A DNA stretch of 64,000 nt. Source: Acinetobacter sp. Ac_5812. Lineage in GTDB: Bacteria > Pseudomonadota > Gammaproteobacteria > Pseudomonadales > Moraxellaceae. The stretch is from positions 47,647 to 111,646 of the forward strand of contig NZ_LXUK01000025.1 of assembly GCF_013072695.1 (NCBI RefSeq). Direction: 5' to 3'. This document shows, piece by piece, positions 1-7,269 of this stretch. A program made the translations under genes and the position numbers. Positions within the stretch are counted from its first letter, which is position 1. Each line of letters opens with the position of its first letter. The notes below the pieces were generated by a model. That model was not told the origin of the DNA, made no database searches, and saw only the letters and a list, made by a program, of their open reading frames with translations.

Positions 1-182
1 ACCACTTGTAATAATAAATCACCGAGTTCATTGCGGATTTCATTCACCTCACCAGAGCGAATTGCAGCCTCAACTTCATATGCCTCCTCAATGGCATATC
101 GTGTCAAACTTTCAGGGGTTTGTTGTTGATCCCACGGGCATTTTTGTCTTAACTCTTGCATGATTGCCAATAATTTTTCCAT
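1..182 (-). CDS. mazG: MazG nucleoside triphosphate pyrophosphohydrolase, N-terminal part (runs off left edge)
   Basis: The reverse strand from 182 reads MEKLLAIMQELRQKCPWDQQ and continues with TPESLTRYAIEEAYEVEAAI, the typical start of MazG, with the KCPWDxxQT signature and the helix carrying the EExxE metal-binding acidic residues. MazG hydrolyses NTPs to NMP and pyrophosphate and is linked to (p)ppGpp turnover and nucleotide-pool cleaning. The ATG at 180–182 has a GGAG ribosome-binding site just upstream. Only about 60 residues are inside the window, so the second MazG domain cannot be checked. It lies divergent to the SDR gene at 284. relA lies about 1.3 kb away, the kind of proximity seen in many gammaproteobacteria. 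Confidence 0.93.
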   Translation of the reverse strand, partial: MEKLLAIMQELRQKCPWDQQQTPESLTRYAIEEAYEVEAAIRSGEVNEIRNELGDLLLQV

Positions 183-283
183 GATGATCTCCAAACCCAA
201 ATAAGCAAATTGTTGCAGCACCAAGCTGCATATGCGTAATATACACGCACGCAAAAATTATCAATATAAAGCAAGGGAAAGTC

Positions 284-1057
284 ATGCCATATAGTGTTTT
301 TATTAGTGGCGCCGCACAAGGAATTGGCGCTGAAATTGCCCGTCTTTTTCATCAAAAAGGCTTTAAAGTCGGAATCTATGACATCAATGAAGAACAAGCA
401 CAGGCTTTAGCTGCAGAACTTGGAGTACATGCCAAAGCAGGTTACCTCGATGTGAGTAATTACGACCAATGGCAAACTGCATTGCAAGAATTTCAGAATT
501 GGGCAGGTGAACTCAACATTTTGATTAACAATGCAGGCATTTTGTATTCTGGCGCATTTGAAAATACACCAATCCAATCGCATCACCGCACCATTGATAT
601 TAATGTTAAGGGTGTTCTCAATGGCTGTCACACCGCCTTAGTCCATCTACAACAAGCCAGCTTTGCCCGAGTGATTAACCTGTCCTCAGCATCCGCGATT
701 TATGGTCAGGCCGATCTAGCTTCTTACTCAGCCAGCAAGTTTGCTGTGCGCGGTTTAACCGAAGCGTTGGACGTGGAATGGCAAAAATACAATATTCGTG
801 TCTTAGACGTGATGCCCCTGTTTGTACAAACCAGTATGGTGAAAGATATGGATGCTGGGAGTATTCAAAATATTGGTGTCGATTTAACCCCTGCCGATGT
901 CGCAAAACAAGTGCTGCATTTGGCGCAACAAAAAGACCATGCCTTGCTTCCAACCCACACCCCTGTTGGGATAAAAACCAAACTGATGTATCAGTTATCC
1001 AGCATGAGCCCACAGTTCTTAAACCGACTCACCAATCTCTTTTTAGCGAAGCGCTAA
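284..1057 (+). CDS. Short-chain dehydrogenase/reductase (SDR) family oxidoreductase
   Basis: The 257-residue product is a classical SDR. It has a dinucleotide-binding glycine motif SGAAQGIG near residue 8 (Ser where Thr is usual), NNAG near residue 84, the catalytic Ser in INLSSASA, and YSASK near residue 148. The length fits the classical SDR fold, a soluble cytoplasmic NAD(P)-dependent enzyme. The substrate cannot be inferred. The ATG at 284 follows AAGGGAAA, a good ribosome-binding site. The gene stands alone, divergent from mazG and convergent with the gene at 1109–1498, with a shared terminator between. Confidence 0.9.
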   Translation: MPYSVFISGAAQGIGAEIARLFHQKGFKVGIYDINEEQAQALAAELGVHAKAGYLDVSNYDQWQTALQEFQNWAGELNILINNAGILYSGAFENTPIQSHHRTIDINVKGVLNGCHTALVHLQQASFARVINLSSASAIYGQADLASYSASKFAVRGLTEALDVEWQKYNIRVLDVMPLFVQTSMVKDMDAGSIQNIGVDLTPADVAKQVLHLAQQKDHALLPTHTPVGIKTKLMYQLSSMSPQFLNRLTNLFLAKR

Positions 1058-1063
1058 AAAAAA

Positions 1064-1090
1064 AGAGGCTTTAAATACATTAAAGCCTCT
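1064..1090. terminator. Bidirectional rho-independent terminator
   Basis: AGAGGCTTTA and TAAAGCCTCT form a perfect 10-bp stem around a 7-nt loop, with an A-run before and a T-run after it. It sits between the convergent SDR and 1109–1498 genes and can serve both. Confidence 0.85.
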
Positions 1091-1108
1091 TTTTAATAAC
1101 TTGAATCA

Positions 1109-1498
1109 TTAATTGCTAAAACAGCCTAAACGGCAAATCGTGAAACCCACCCACTCACCTATCAGATGTTCATCACTTGAAACCACAACATCTTCAACCT
1201 GTAAAACCTGACAATCAACGACAACGGGATTCACATCAATAATTTGACCAAATGCATGATAAGCCCAACCGCTAAGATGCACTAAACCATACTTTTGTTC
1301 GGCGTTATTGTTGAATATTTCATCCCAACTTTCATCATCAGCACACTGTATCGACCAGTCAAAATCAAAACAGTGCTGCTCCTCGTTCTTCACCTCATCA
1401 AGGCTAAACTCATCAAATACATGATAGATCTGTTGATCAACCTCGATCACAGCAGCTAAATATCGCCCTCTAGTCGAGATTAACTTTGCACGAGGCAT
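1109..1498 (-). CDS. Uncharacterised acidic 129-residue protein
   Basis: I do not recognise this protein. It is acidic and rich in Asp, Glu and Val, with no signal peptide or membrane segment, so it is probably cytosolic. It starts MPRAKLISTRGRY, contains a Trp/Asp-rich stretch (DFDWSIQCADDESWDEIF), and ends with a hydrophobic GEWVGFTICRLGCF segment. GGAAGGG lies about 11 nt upstream of the ATG. It begins 31 nt after the relA stop, so it is probably the last gene of the relA transcript. It is a real gene by its ribosome-binding site, its place in the operon and the terminator behind it, but its function is unknown. Confidence 0.75.
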   Translation of the reverse strand: MPRAKLISTRGRYLAAVIEVDQQIYHVFDEFSLDEVKNEEQHCFDFDWSIQCADDESWDEIFNNNAEQKYGLVHLSGWAYHAFGQIIDVNPVVVDCQVLQVEDVVVSSDEHLIGEWVGFTICRLGCFSN

Positions 1499-1529
1499 CG
1501 TATGATCATCCCTTCCGAAATATGATCAA

Positions 1530-3836
1530 TTAGCTACCTTGAACCAAACGTCTGGCACTGATAATCCCAGGTTGCTGCTCTAAACGAGCCAACAAACGTG
1601 ACAACTGTGCCAAGCCTTTGACTTCAATCAATAACTTCATATTGGCAATACCATCTGCCTCAGAAATGGTATTGACCTGACGAATATTGATTTGGTCTGA
1701 GAAAATCACCTGTGTCAAATCTTTGAGTAAACCACGACGATCATACGCTTCTACCACGATCTGCACACTCTGACCGCGGGTTGGCTGCATTTCCCAATCG
1801 GCTTCAACCGCACGCTCAGGTTCTTGCGTGGTCATACGTAAATAATCTGGACACGCAATCTTGTGAATGCTGACACCACGGTTCAAAGTAATATATCCGC
1901 CAATCGACTCACCATGTACAGGCTGACAACATTGCGCAATATGCAACTCAACATTATCCAACCCATCAATCAAAATCCCATGCGCCGATAAAGTATGGCT
2001 AGCACGTGGATTTAACGCAGGTTTTAACACCAGTTCTGGCTCGTCCTGATCCAAGTGCATCTGACGATTCACTTGATTCATCAAGGCATGCAGGCTGATA
2101 TCACCACTGACCAAGGCAACCAGAATATCATCACCTGCTTTCAGATTAAAATGCGATGAATAATCTTTCAGGTCGATACTTTTCGGGTGAATCGCTAAAC
2201 GGGCCAACTCTTTATTGAGCAACTCACGCCCAACTTCAACATTCTTACTGCGATCTTGTTGTCTAAACCAATGACGTAGCTTGTCACGTGCACGTGCGGT
2301 TTTGATATAACCCAGCGAGTTCACCAACCAGTCACGGTTCGGTTCACGATCTTTCTTGGTTAAAATCTCAACCTGTTCACCGGTCTTTAAGGTGTAAGTT
2401 AAGGGCACATAACGTTGGTTTACACGTGCTGCATAGCACTTATTGCCGACTTCGGTATGCACATGATAAGCAAAATCGAGAACGGTTGAGCCACGTGGCA
2501 ACTCTTTGATGTCTCCATCACGACTAAACACATAGATCTTTTCAAAATTCTCAAAATCTTGAATTTGATCAATACCATTCGACTCGTCATCCTCACCATG
2601 TGGGGTGGTTTCAGTACGCTCTTGATAATGCTCAAGCACGGCACGTAATGAATGCAAACGATCATTAAAAGAATGATCTGTATTCTTGGCACCTTCTTTA
2701 TAGTTAAAGTGCGAGCACACCCCAAGCTCTGCTTCGTTATGCATCTCAAAGGTACGGATTTGTACTTCTAAAGACTTATTCTCAGCAATCACCGCGGTAT
2801 GCAATGAGCGATAACCATTGGCTTTCGGATTAGTGACGTAGTCATCAAACTGGTTCGGAATATGACGCCATATCTGATGTACGATACCCAAAGCGTGATA
2901 ACAATCAGGGACACTTTTCACCAATACACGCACTGCACGGATATCGTAAAGCTGATCGAAGCTCAGATTTTTGCTTTTCATTTTTCGATAAATCGAATAA
3001 ATGTGCTTCACACGCCCTGTGATTTCGGCCTGAATATCATAAGCCGCCAGTTCAGTTTTCAATTTATCGATGACAAACTGAATATACTGCTCACGCTCCA
3101 AACGTTTTTCGTTCAATAAAGATGCAATTTCTTTATAACGTTCTGGGGCTAAATAACGAAAGGCAAGATCTTCCAATTCCCACTTGAGCTGGGCAATCCC
3201 TAAACGGTGTGCCAATGGAGAATAAATGGTGAGAATTTCGCGTGCCACACGCTCCTGACGCTCTTTGCTTGCAGTCGCCAGCTCACGCAAAGCATAGGTC
3301 CGCTCTGCCAGTTTGATCAGGACAACACGAACATCTTCCGTCACTGAAATCAGCATTTTATAAATGCCATTTAAGTGTTCGCGCTGGTTATTATTAAAAT
3401 GATCTTCTAGACGTTTATTCTTTTCAATCAACTCAGACAGTTTACCCATTGCAAGTGTGCCTTGAACCAAAGCCAAAACTTGCTCGCCAAACTGTTGTTG
3501 AATATCCTCTAAGGTAATCAACCCTTCACGTACACTACGATACAACACCGCCGCTGAAAGCGTATCTTCATCGACATGTAAATGGGCCAGAATATCCGCC
3601 ATGCCAATACCAGTACTAAAGGTATTGATACGATGATTTTCCGTTGCTTGTAACTCTTTTGCTAAGGTCAGCTCCGCAACCTGTTGAAGTTGCTTCAGCT
3701 CTGCCCCATCCAAAATACCACGCACTCGATCTAGCCAAGAGACTAGACTACTTTGCGCTTCAGCGGCATGTTCTACAGTCGCTTCCTCAGACAGCTCTTG
3801 GAGCCGCCCAGGTAACTGCTCACGTACTGTGACCAT
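1530..3836 (-). CDS. relA: RelA, GTP pyrophosphokinase ((p)ppGpp synthetase I)
   Basis: The 768-residue RelA/SpoT protein makes the alarmone (p)ppGpp when uncharged tRNA stalls ribosomes. The order of domains is: an N-terminal pseudo-hydrolase region (about 50–180) in which the HD metal site is lost (LYRSVREG where SpoT has a His-Asp pair); the synthetase domain with NGYRSLHT near 344 and LEVQIRTFEMH; a TGS domain from about 432 (IYVFSRDGDIKELPRG); a conserved CCQPV near 637; and a C-terminal ACT domain from about 695. Loss of the HD pair is why I call it RelA rather than SpoT. The ATG at 3836 has GAGGAGAAAGG upstream. It follows rlmD by 31 nt and is co-oriented with it. Confidence 0.97.
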   Translation of the reverse strand: MVTVREQLPGRLQELSEEATVEHAAEAQSSLVSWLDRVRGILDGAELKQLQQVAELTLAKELQATENHRINTFSTGIGMADILAHLHVDEDTLSAAVLYRSVREGLITLEDIQQQFGEQVLALVQGTLAMGKLSELIEKNKRLEDHFNNNQREHLNGIYKMLISVTEDVRVVLIKLAERTYALRELATASKERQERVAREILTIYSPLAHRLGIAQLKWELEDLAFRYLAPERYKEIASLLNEKRLEREQYIQFVIDKLKTELAAYDIQAEITGRVKHIYSIYRKMKSKNLSFDQLYDIRAVRVLVKSVPDCYHALGIVHQIWRHIPNQFDDYVTNPKANGYRSLHTAVIAENKSLEVQIRTFEMHNEAELGVCSHFNYKEGAKNTDHSFNDRLHSLRAVLEHYQERTETTPHGEDDESNGIDQIQDFENFEKIYVFSRDGDIKELPRGSTVLDFAYHVHTEVGNKCYAARVNQRYVPLTYTLKTGEQVEILTKKDREPNRDWLVNSLGYIKTARARDKLRHWFRQQDRSKNVEVGRELLNKELARLAIHPKSIDLKDYSSHFNLKAGDDILVALVSGDISLHALMNQVNRQMHLDQDEPELVLKPALNPRASHTLSAHGILIDGLDNVELHIAQCCQPVHGESIGGYITLNRGVSIHKIACPDYLRMTTQEPERAVEADWEMQPTRGQSVQIVVEAYDRRGLLKDLTQVIFSDQINIRQVNTISEADGIANMKLLIEVKGLAQLSRLLARLEQQPGIISARRLVQGS

Positions 3837-3867
3837 ACCTTTCTCCTCTGGATATGTAACTCATTTT

Positions 3868-5277
3868 TTAATCGTTTATCTCTTCGATTTTTTCAAGCCG
3901 TTCAACTTTTTCAAACAGGGCAATCGATTCAACATGTTCAGTATGCGTAAACATGTCCATGACTGCTGCTTTCTTCAATTGATAGCCATATTGTGCCAGT
4001 ACACCTGCATCCCTTGCCAGTGTTGATGGGTTACATGAAACATAAACGATTCTTTTCGCTCCAAAATTAGGTACATATTGCATAACTTCAAATGCACCTG
4101 ATCGTGGAGGATCAATTAATAATGCATCAAATCCTTGTTTCGCCCAAGAATGATGCGAAAAGTCTTTTGTTAAATCTTGTGAAAAGAACGCTGCCTGAGA
4201 CAAATGATTTGCTTGCGCATTCTCAGTTGCTCTGTTAACCATCTCATCACTCGCTTCAACACCGACCACTTGACCTGCCTCACCCACACAACGTGCAATC
4301 GGGAGTGAAAAATTACCCAACCCACAGAATAGGTCAAGTACTCTTTCCCCTTTCTGTAATTGAAGCAATTCACATGCCAAGTGAATCATCTGTGCATTTA
4401 CACCACTGTTGACCTGCGTAAAGTCCAACGGTGAAAACGCGAATTTGACAGCAAAATCATCCAAACTGTAATGCAAACGCATTGCCGCTTGTGAATCATC
4501 CACGCGATGTAAGCTATCTGCCCCTTTTGGCTGCAAATACAACTGCCATCCTTTGAGTAACGTAAATTGACGTAATTGGTTGACATCCGACACATTTAAT
4601 TCATCTAAGTGGCGAATTAATAATGCAACCTCAGAGTCTCCCATGGCTAATTCTATATGACCAATATGCGCTTTGCCTGTAAGACTTTCGAGTAGTTTCT
4701 TAAGTTCTGGTAAACATTCGGATAAGGTTTGATCAAGTACCTTACACTGCTGAATTTCAGTTAAATGATTACTATGATGCTCACGAAAACCCATCACCAA
4801 ACGATTTTGCTTGGCAATATAGCGTACCCCGATTCGGGCACGGCGACGATAATCTGCTTTAACCGAACGAATCGGATCGAGCCATTGTTCTGGCTGTAAG
4901 CCTGCAAAATGTTGTAAGTGAGATTTTAAAACATTCTGCTTTAACAAAATCTGTTCATCAGGATGAATGTGCTGCAAGCTGCAGCCGCCACACACCCCAA
5001 AATGCGGACACATTGGATCGACTCGACTTTCAGCCGCTTCACTTTCCAGCGTGATCATGTCCGCCTCTTCTAGACGCGAAGTTTGATTGGTAATTTTTGC
5101 CTGCACCGTTTCCCCGACGAGGGCATAACGGATAAAAACTTTCTTGCCGTGTTTTTCTTTAGGATGATCTGGATGTGTTCCATAATGCGCAATACCACGC
5201 CCCTCATGAGAAAAAGCTTCAATCTGAAAGGTGTATGTTGGATATTGAGCTGGACGTTGTTTCGCTTTGTGTTTCAA
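3868..5277 (-). CDS. rlmD: RlmD, 23S rRNA (uracil-1939-C5)-methyltransferase
   Basis: The 469-residue enzyme is a SAM-dependent RNA m5U methyltransferase of the RumA/TrmA family. It has an N-terminal TRAM domain (FQIEAFSHEGRGIAHYG), a 4Fe-4S cysteine set starting CPHFGVCGGC near residue 88, the SAM loop VLDLFCGLGNFSLP, DPPRSG, and the catalytic cysteine in SCNPSTLARD near 416. The reading frame begins with TTG at 5277, preceded by AGG at good spacing. No in-frame ATG lies before the conserved cysteines, so TTG is the likely start. It begins 9 nt after the exonuclease stop, suggesting translational coupling, and is followed by relA. Confidence 0.96.
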   Translation of the reverse strand: MKHKAKQRPAQYPTYTFQIEAFSHEGRGIAHYGTHPDHPKEKHGKKVFIRYALVGETVQAKITNQTSRLEEADMITLESEAAESRVDPMCPHFGVCGGCSLQHIHPDEQILLKQNVLKSHLQHFAGLQPEQWLDPIRSVKADYRRRARIGVRYIAKQNRLVMGFREHHSNHLTEIQQCKVLDQTLSECLPELKKLLESLTGKAHIGHIELAMGDSEVALLIRHLDELNVSDVNQLRQFTLLKGWQLYLQPKGADSLHRVDDSQAAMRLHYSLDDFAVKFAFSPLDFTQVNSGVNAQMIHLACELLQLQKGERVLDLFCGLGNFSLPIARCVGEAGQVVGVEASDEMVNRATENAQANHLSQAAFFSQDLTKDFSHHSWAKQGFDALLIDPPRSGAFEVMQYVPNFGAKRIVYVSCNPSTLARDAGVLAQYGYQLKKAAVMDMFTHTEHVESIALFEKVERLEKIEEIND

Positions 5278-5286
5278 AAGATGAAC

Positions 5287-6108
5287 CTAATTTTTTGGCG
5301 CAAAAGTATCTGCGGTGAATACAGTATATTGCGATGTTTGCTGCCATACCTGTAAAAATTCTGTTTGTTGCGTTTGCGTTTGTAAATAAGCAATCGTTGA
5401 TTGCAGTAACTGTTGGTGATCTGATTGATTCAATTGGCCTTTCAACAATAACCAACGAATATAGAGCAACCATGTATTCAACACATCGCCTTCACAATAA
5501 CGGGTCAATTCTAACCATTGTTTGTTACGTACATATTCAGGCACGTGATAGCCAGTTTCACCGCGTTTCCCAGGGAACCCGAGTAAACAAGCCATATCAT
5601 CCAATTTTTGGAAATTACGGCCATTAAACATTGCCATCACATCCATCAAATCAACATGACGATGGTGGTAACGGTTCTGATAATTATTAAAACGCTTTTG
5701 ATGATCAATTTCACCTTGATCAAACAGGCTTGGTGCAGACAAACCATGATACATAGCGCGAAATAGAATGACAGGCAAATCAAATTGCGAACCATTCCAA
5801 CTGACTAATGTGGGTTGTTTCTTGTCAAAGATCGATAAGAATTTTGCCAACATTTCAGCTTCGCTATGCTGCTCCTGACTAAATGAAAATAGACGAAAGC
5901 CTTTCTCATCAATCCACAATCCAGAAATACATACAATTTCATGCAATGGTAAGCGTTGAAAATCTACCCCTGACTCTTGGCGACGGATTTTGGTCAGTGC
6001 CTGTTCAACATCTGCTTCGGGTAAATCAAGATGATAAAGATGCGCACCTGCCTTTAAATCGGTCAGTGTCTCAATATCAAAAACTAAAATCGGAAAACGT
6101 AAATTCAT
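5287..6108 (-). CDS. Predicted 3'-5' exonuclease related to PolB exonuclease domain
   Basis: The 273-residue protein has the DEDD-type exonuclease motifs: VFDIETLTD near residue 10 (Exo I), SWNGSQFDLPV near 100 (Exo II, with Asn and Asp), and YCEGDVLNTWLLY near 206 (Exo III). This is the layout of the family annotated as predicted 3'-5' exonuclease related to the PolB exonuclease domain. Two-metal-ion removal of nucleotides from a 3' end is expected; the physiological substrate is unknown. It lies between cysM and rlmD in one co-oriented cluster. The gap to rlmD is 9 nt; the 88-nt gap from cysM holds a palindromic repeat. Confidence 0.88.
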   Translation of the reverse strand: MNLRFPILVFDIETLTDLKAGAHLYHLDLPEADVEQALTKIRRQESGVDFQRLPLHEIVCISGLWIDEKGFRLFSFSQEQHSEAEMLAKFLSIFDKKQPTLVSWNGSQFDLPVILFRAMYHGLSAPSLFDQGEIDHQKRFNNYQNRYHHRHVDLMDVMAMFNGRNFQKLDDMACLLGFPGKRGETGYHVPEYVRNKQWLELTRYCEGDVLNTWLLYIRWLLLKGQLNQSDHQQLLQSTIAYLQTQTQQTEFLQVWQQTSQYTVFTADTFAPKN

Positions 6109-6123
6109 TTTAGGAACGCCTTA

Positions 6124-6196
6124 AATCCCTCCCAACCTCCCTTTATAAAGGGAGGAGATCCCCCTCTTTTAAAAAGAGCGGGTTAAGGGGGAGATT
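6124..6196. repeat. REP-like palindromic intergenic element
   Basis: A perfect 20-bp palindrome (arms CCTCCCTTTA / TAAAGGGAGG, 6136–6155) is followed by a second imperfect hairpin (CTCTTTT / AAAAAGAG). The outer flanks are complementary CCCTCCC-type and GGGGGAG-type runs. It fills the gap between the cysM stop and the exonuclease start. Similar C/G-run palindromes occur between genes in Acinetobacter genomes (from memory). It may stabilise or process the mRNA. Confidence 0.6.
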
Positions 6197-7120
6197 CTAA
6201 TCTTGTACTGAGAATAATCCCGTTGATAAATAACGATCACCGCGGTCACAGATAATGCAGACAATCACCGCATCAGGATATTCTTCAGCAATCTTGATCG
6301 AAGCCCAAACTGCACCACCAGAAGATGTTCCAGCACTGATGCCCTCAGTACGCGCCAGCTTACGCATGGTTTTTTCAGCTTCAATCTGTGGAATATCAAT
6401 GATGCGATCGACACGGCGACGATCAAAGATAGTTGGCAAATACTCTTCCGGCCAACGGCGAATCCCCGCAATGCTTGAACCGTCTGAAGGTTGTAAACCC
6501 ACAATTTGAATATCAGGGTTTTGCTCTTTGAGATATTTAGAGACACCCATGATGGTTCCCGTTGTCCCCATTGAGCTAACAAAATGGGTAATCTTCCCAC
6601 CCGTTTGCTTCCAGATTTCTGGACCAGTCGTCAGGTAATGTGCTTCGACGTTGTCTGGATTACCAAACTGATTCAGCACAAAGCCTTTGCCTTCAGCCTG
6701 CATTTGTAAAGCTAGGTCGCGTGCACCTTCCATGCCTTGCTGCTGTGTGACTTCAATCAGCTCTGCGCCATAGGCCAACATCGCATCTTTACGTTCTTGG
6801 CTCATATTGTTCGGCATGATCAGCTTCATTTTATAGCCGCGCATCGCTGCAACCATCGCCAAAGCAATCCCAGTGTTACCACTGGTTGCTTCGATCAGGG
6901 TATCCCCTGGCTGAATCTGCCCACGCTTTTCCGCTTGAACAATCATGTTATAAGCAGGGCGATCTTTGACTGAACCTGCTGGATTATTACCTTCTAATTT
7001 TGCTAATACCGTGGCTTGGGTATGACACGCTAAACGTTGCAAACGTACTAAAGGGGTTTTACCGACATAATCGTCCAGTAAAAATTCATCTGCTAAAAAA
7101 TCAGTTTGCGTATTCGTCAT
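6197..7120 (-). CDS. cysM: CysM, cysteine synthase B (O-acetylserine sulfhydrylase B)
   Basis: The PLP-dependent enzyme makes cysteine from O-acetylserine and sulfide or thiosulfate. The 307-residue product from the ATG at 7120 has VGKTPLVRLQRL, the PLP lysine in GNNPAGSVKDR (Lys52), the ATSGNTGIALA loop, and SGTSSGGAVWA near the C-terminus. Length and the RRWPEEYLPTIFD stretch fit CysM better than the longer CysK. A longer frame reaches 7177, but its extra 19 residues (MQYLYFFHTIGA…) do not resemble the family and lie in the divergent promoter region with gacS. It is the first gene of the cysM–exonuclease–rlmD–relA cluster. Confidence 0.95.
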   Translation of the reverse strand: MTNTQTDFLADEFLLDDYVGKTPLVRLQRLACHTQATVLAKLEGNNPAGSVKDRPAYNMIVQAEKRGQIQPGDTLIEATSGNTGIALAMVAAMRGYKMKLIMPNNMSQERKDAMLAYGAELIEVTQQQGMEGARDLALQMQAEGKGFVLNQFGNPDNVEAHYLTTGPEIWKQTGGKITHFVSSMGTTGTIMGVSKYLKEQNPDIQIVGLQPSDGSSIAGIRRWPEEYLPTIFDRRRVDRIIDIPQIEAEKTMRKLARTEGISAGTSSGGAVWASIKIAEEYPDAVIVCIICDRGDRYLSTGLFSVQD

Positions 7121-7269
7121 GATCGACACCGATATCAAGGTGGCGCCTATTGTATGAAAAAAATAGAGATACTGCACCTTTTCACTATGCTTTTTATTGG
7201 CAAGCAGATGTCCTTGATTTTCACAAAGCGTGCTAAGATGTTGCGCAGAATGATAAATCTGACCGTACT

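Noticed and set aside
7121..7177. Upstream extension of cysM (19 residues)
   Set aside because: It does not look like the cysteine synthase N-terminus and would take up the divergent promoter region with gacS.
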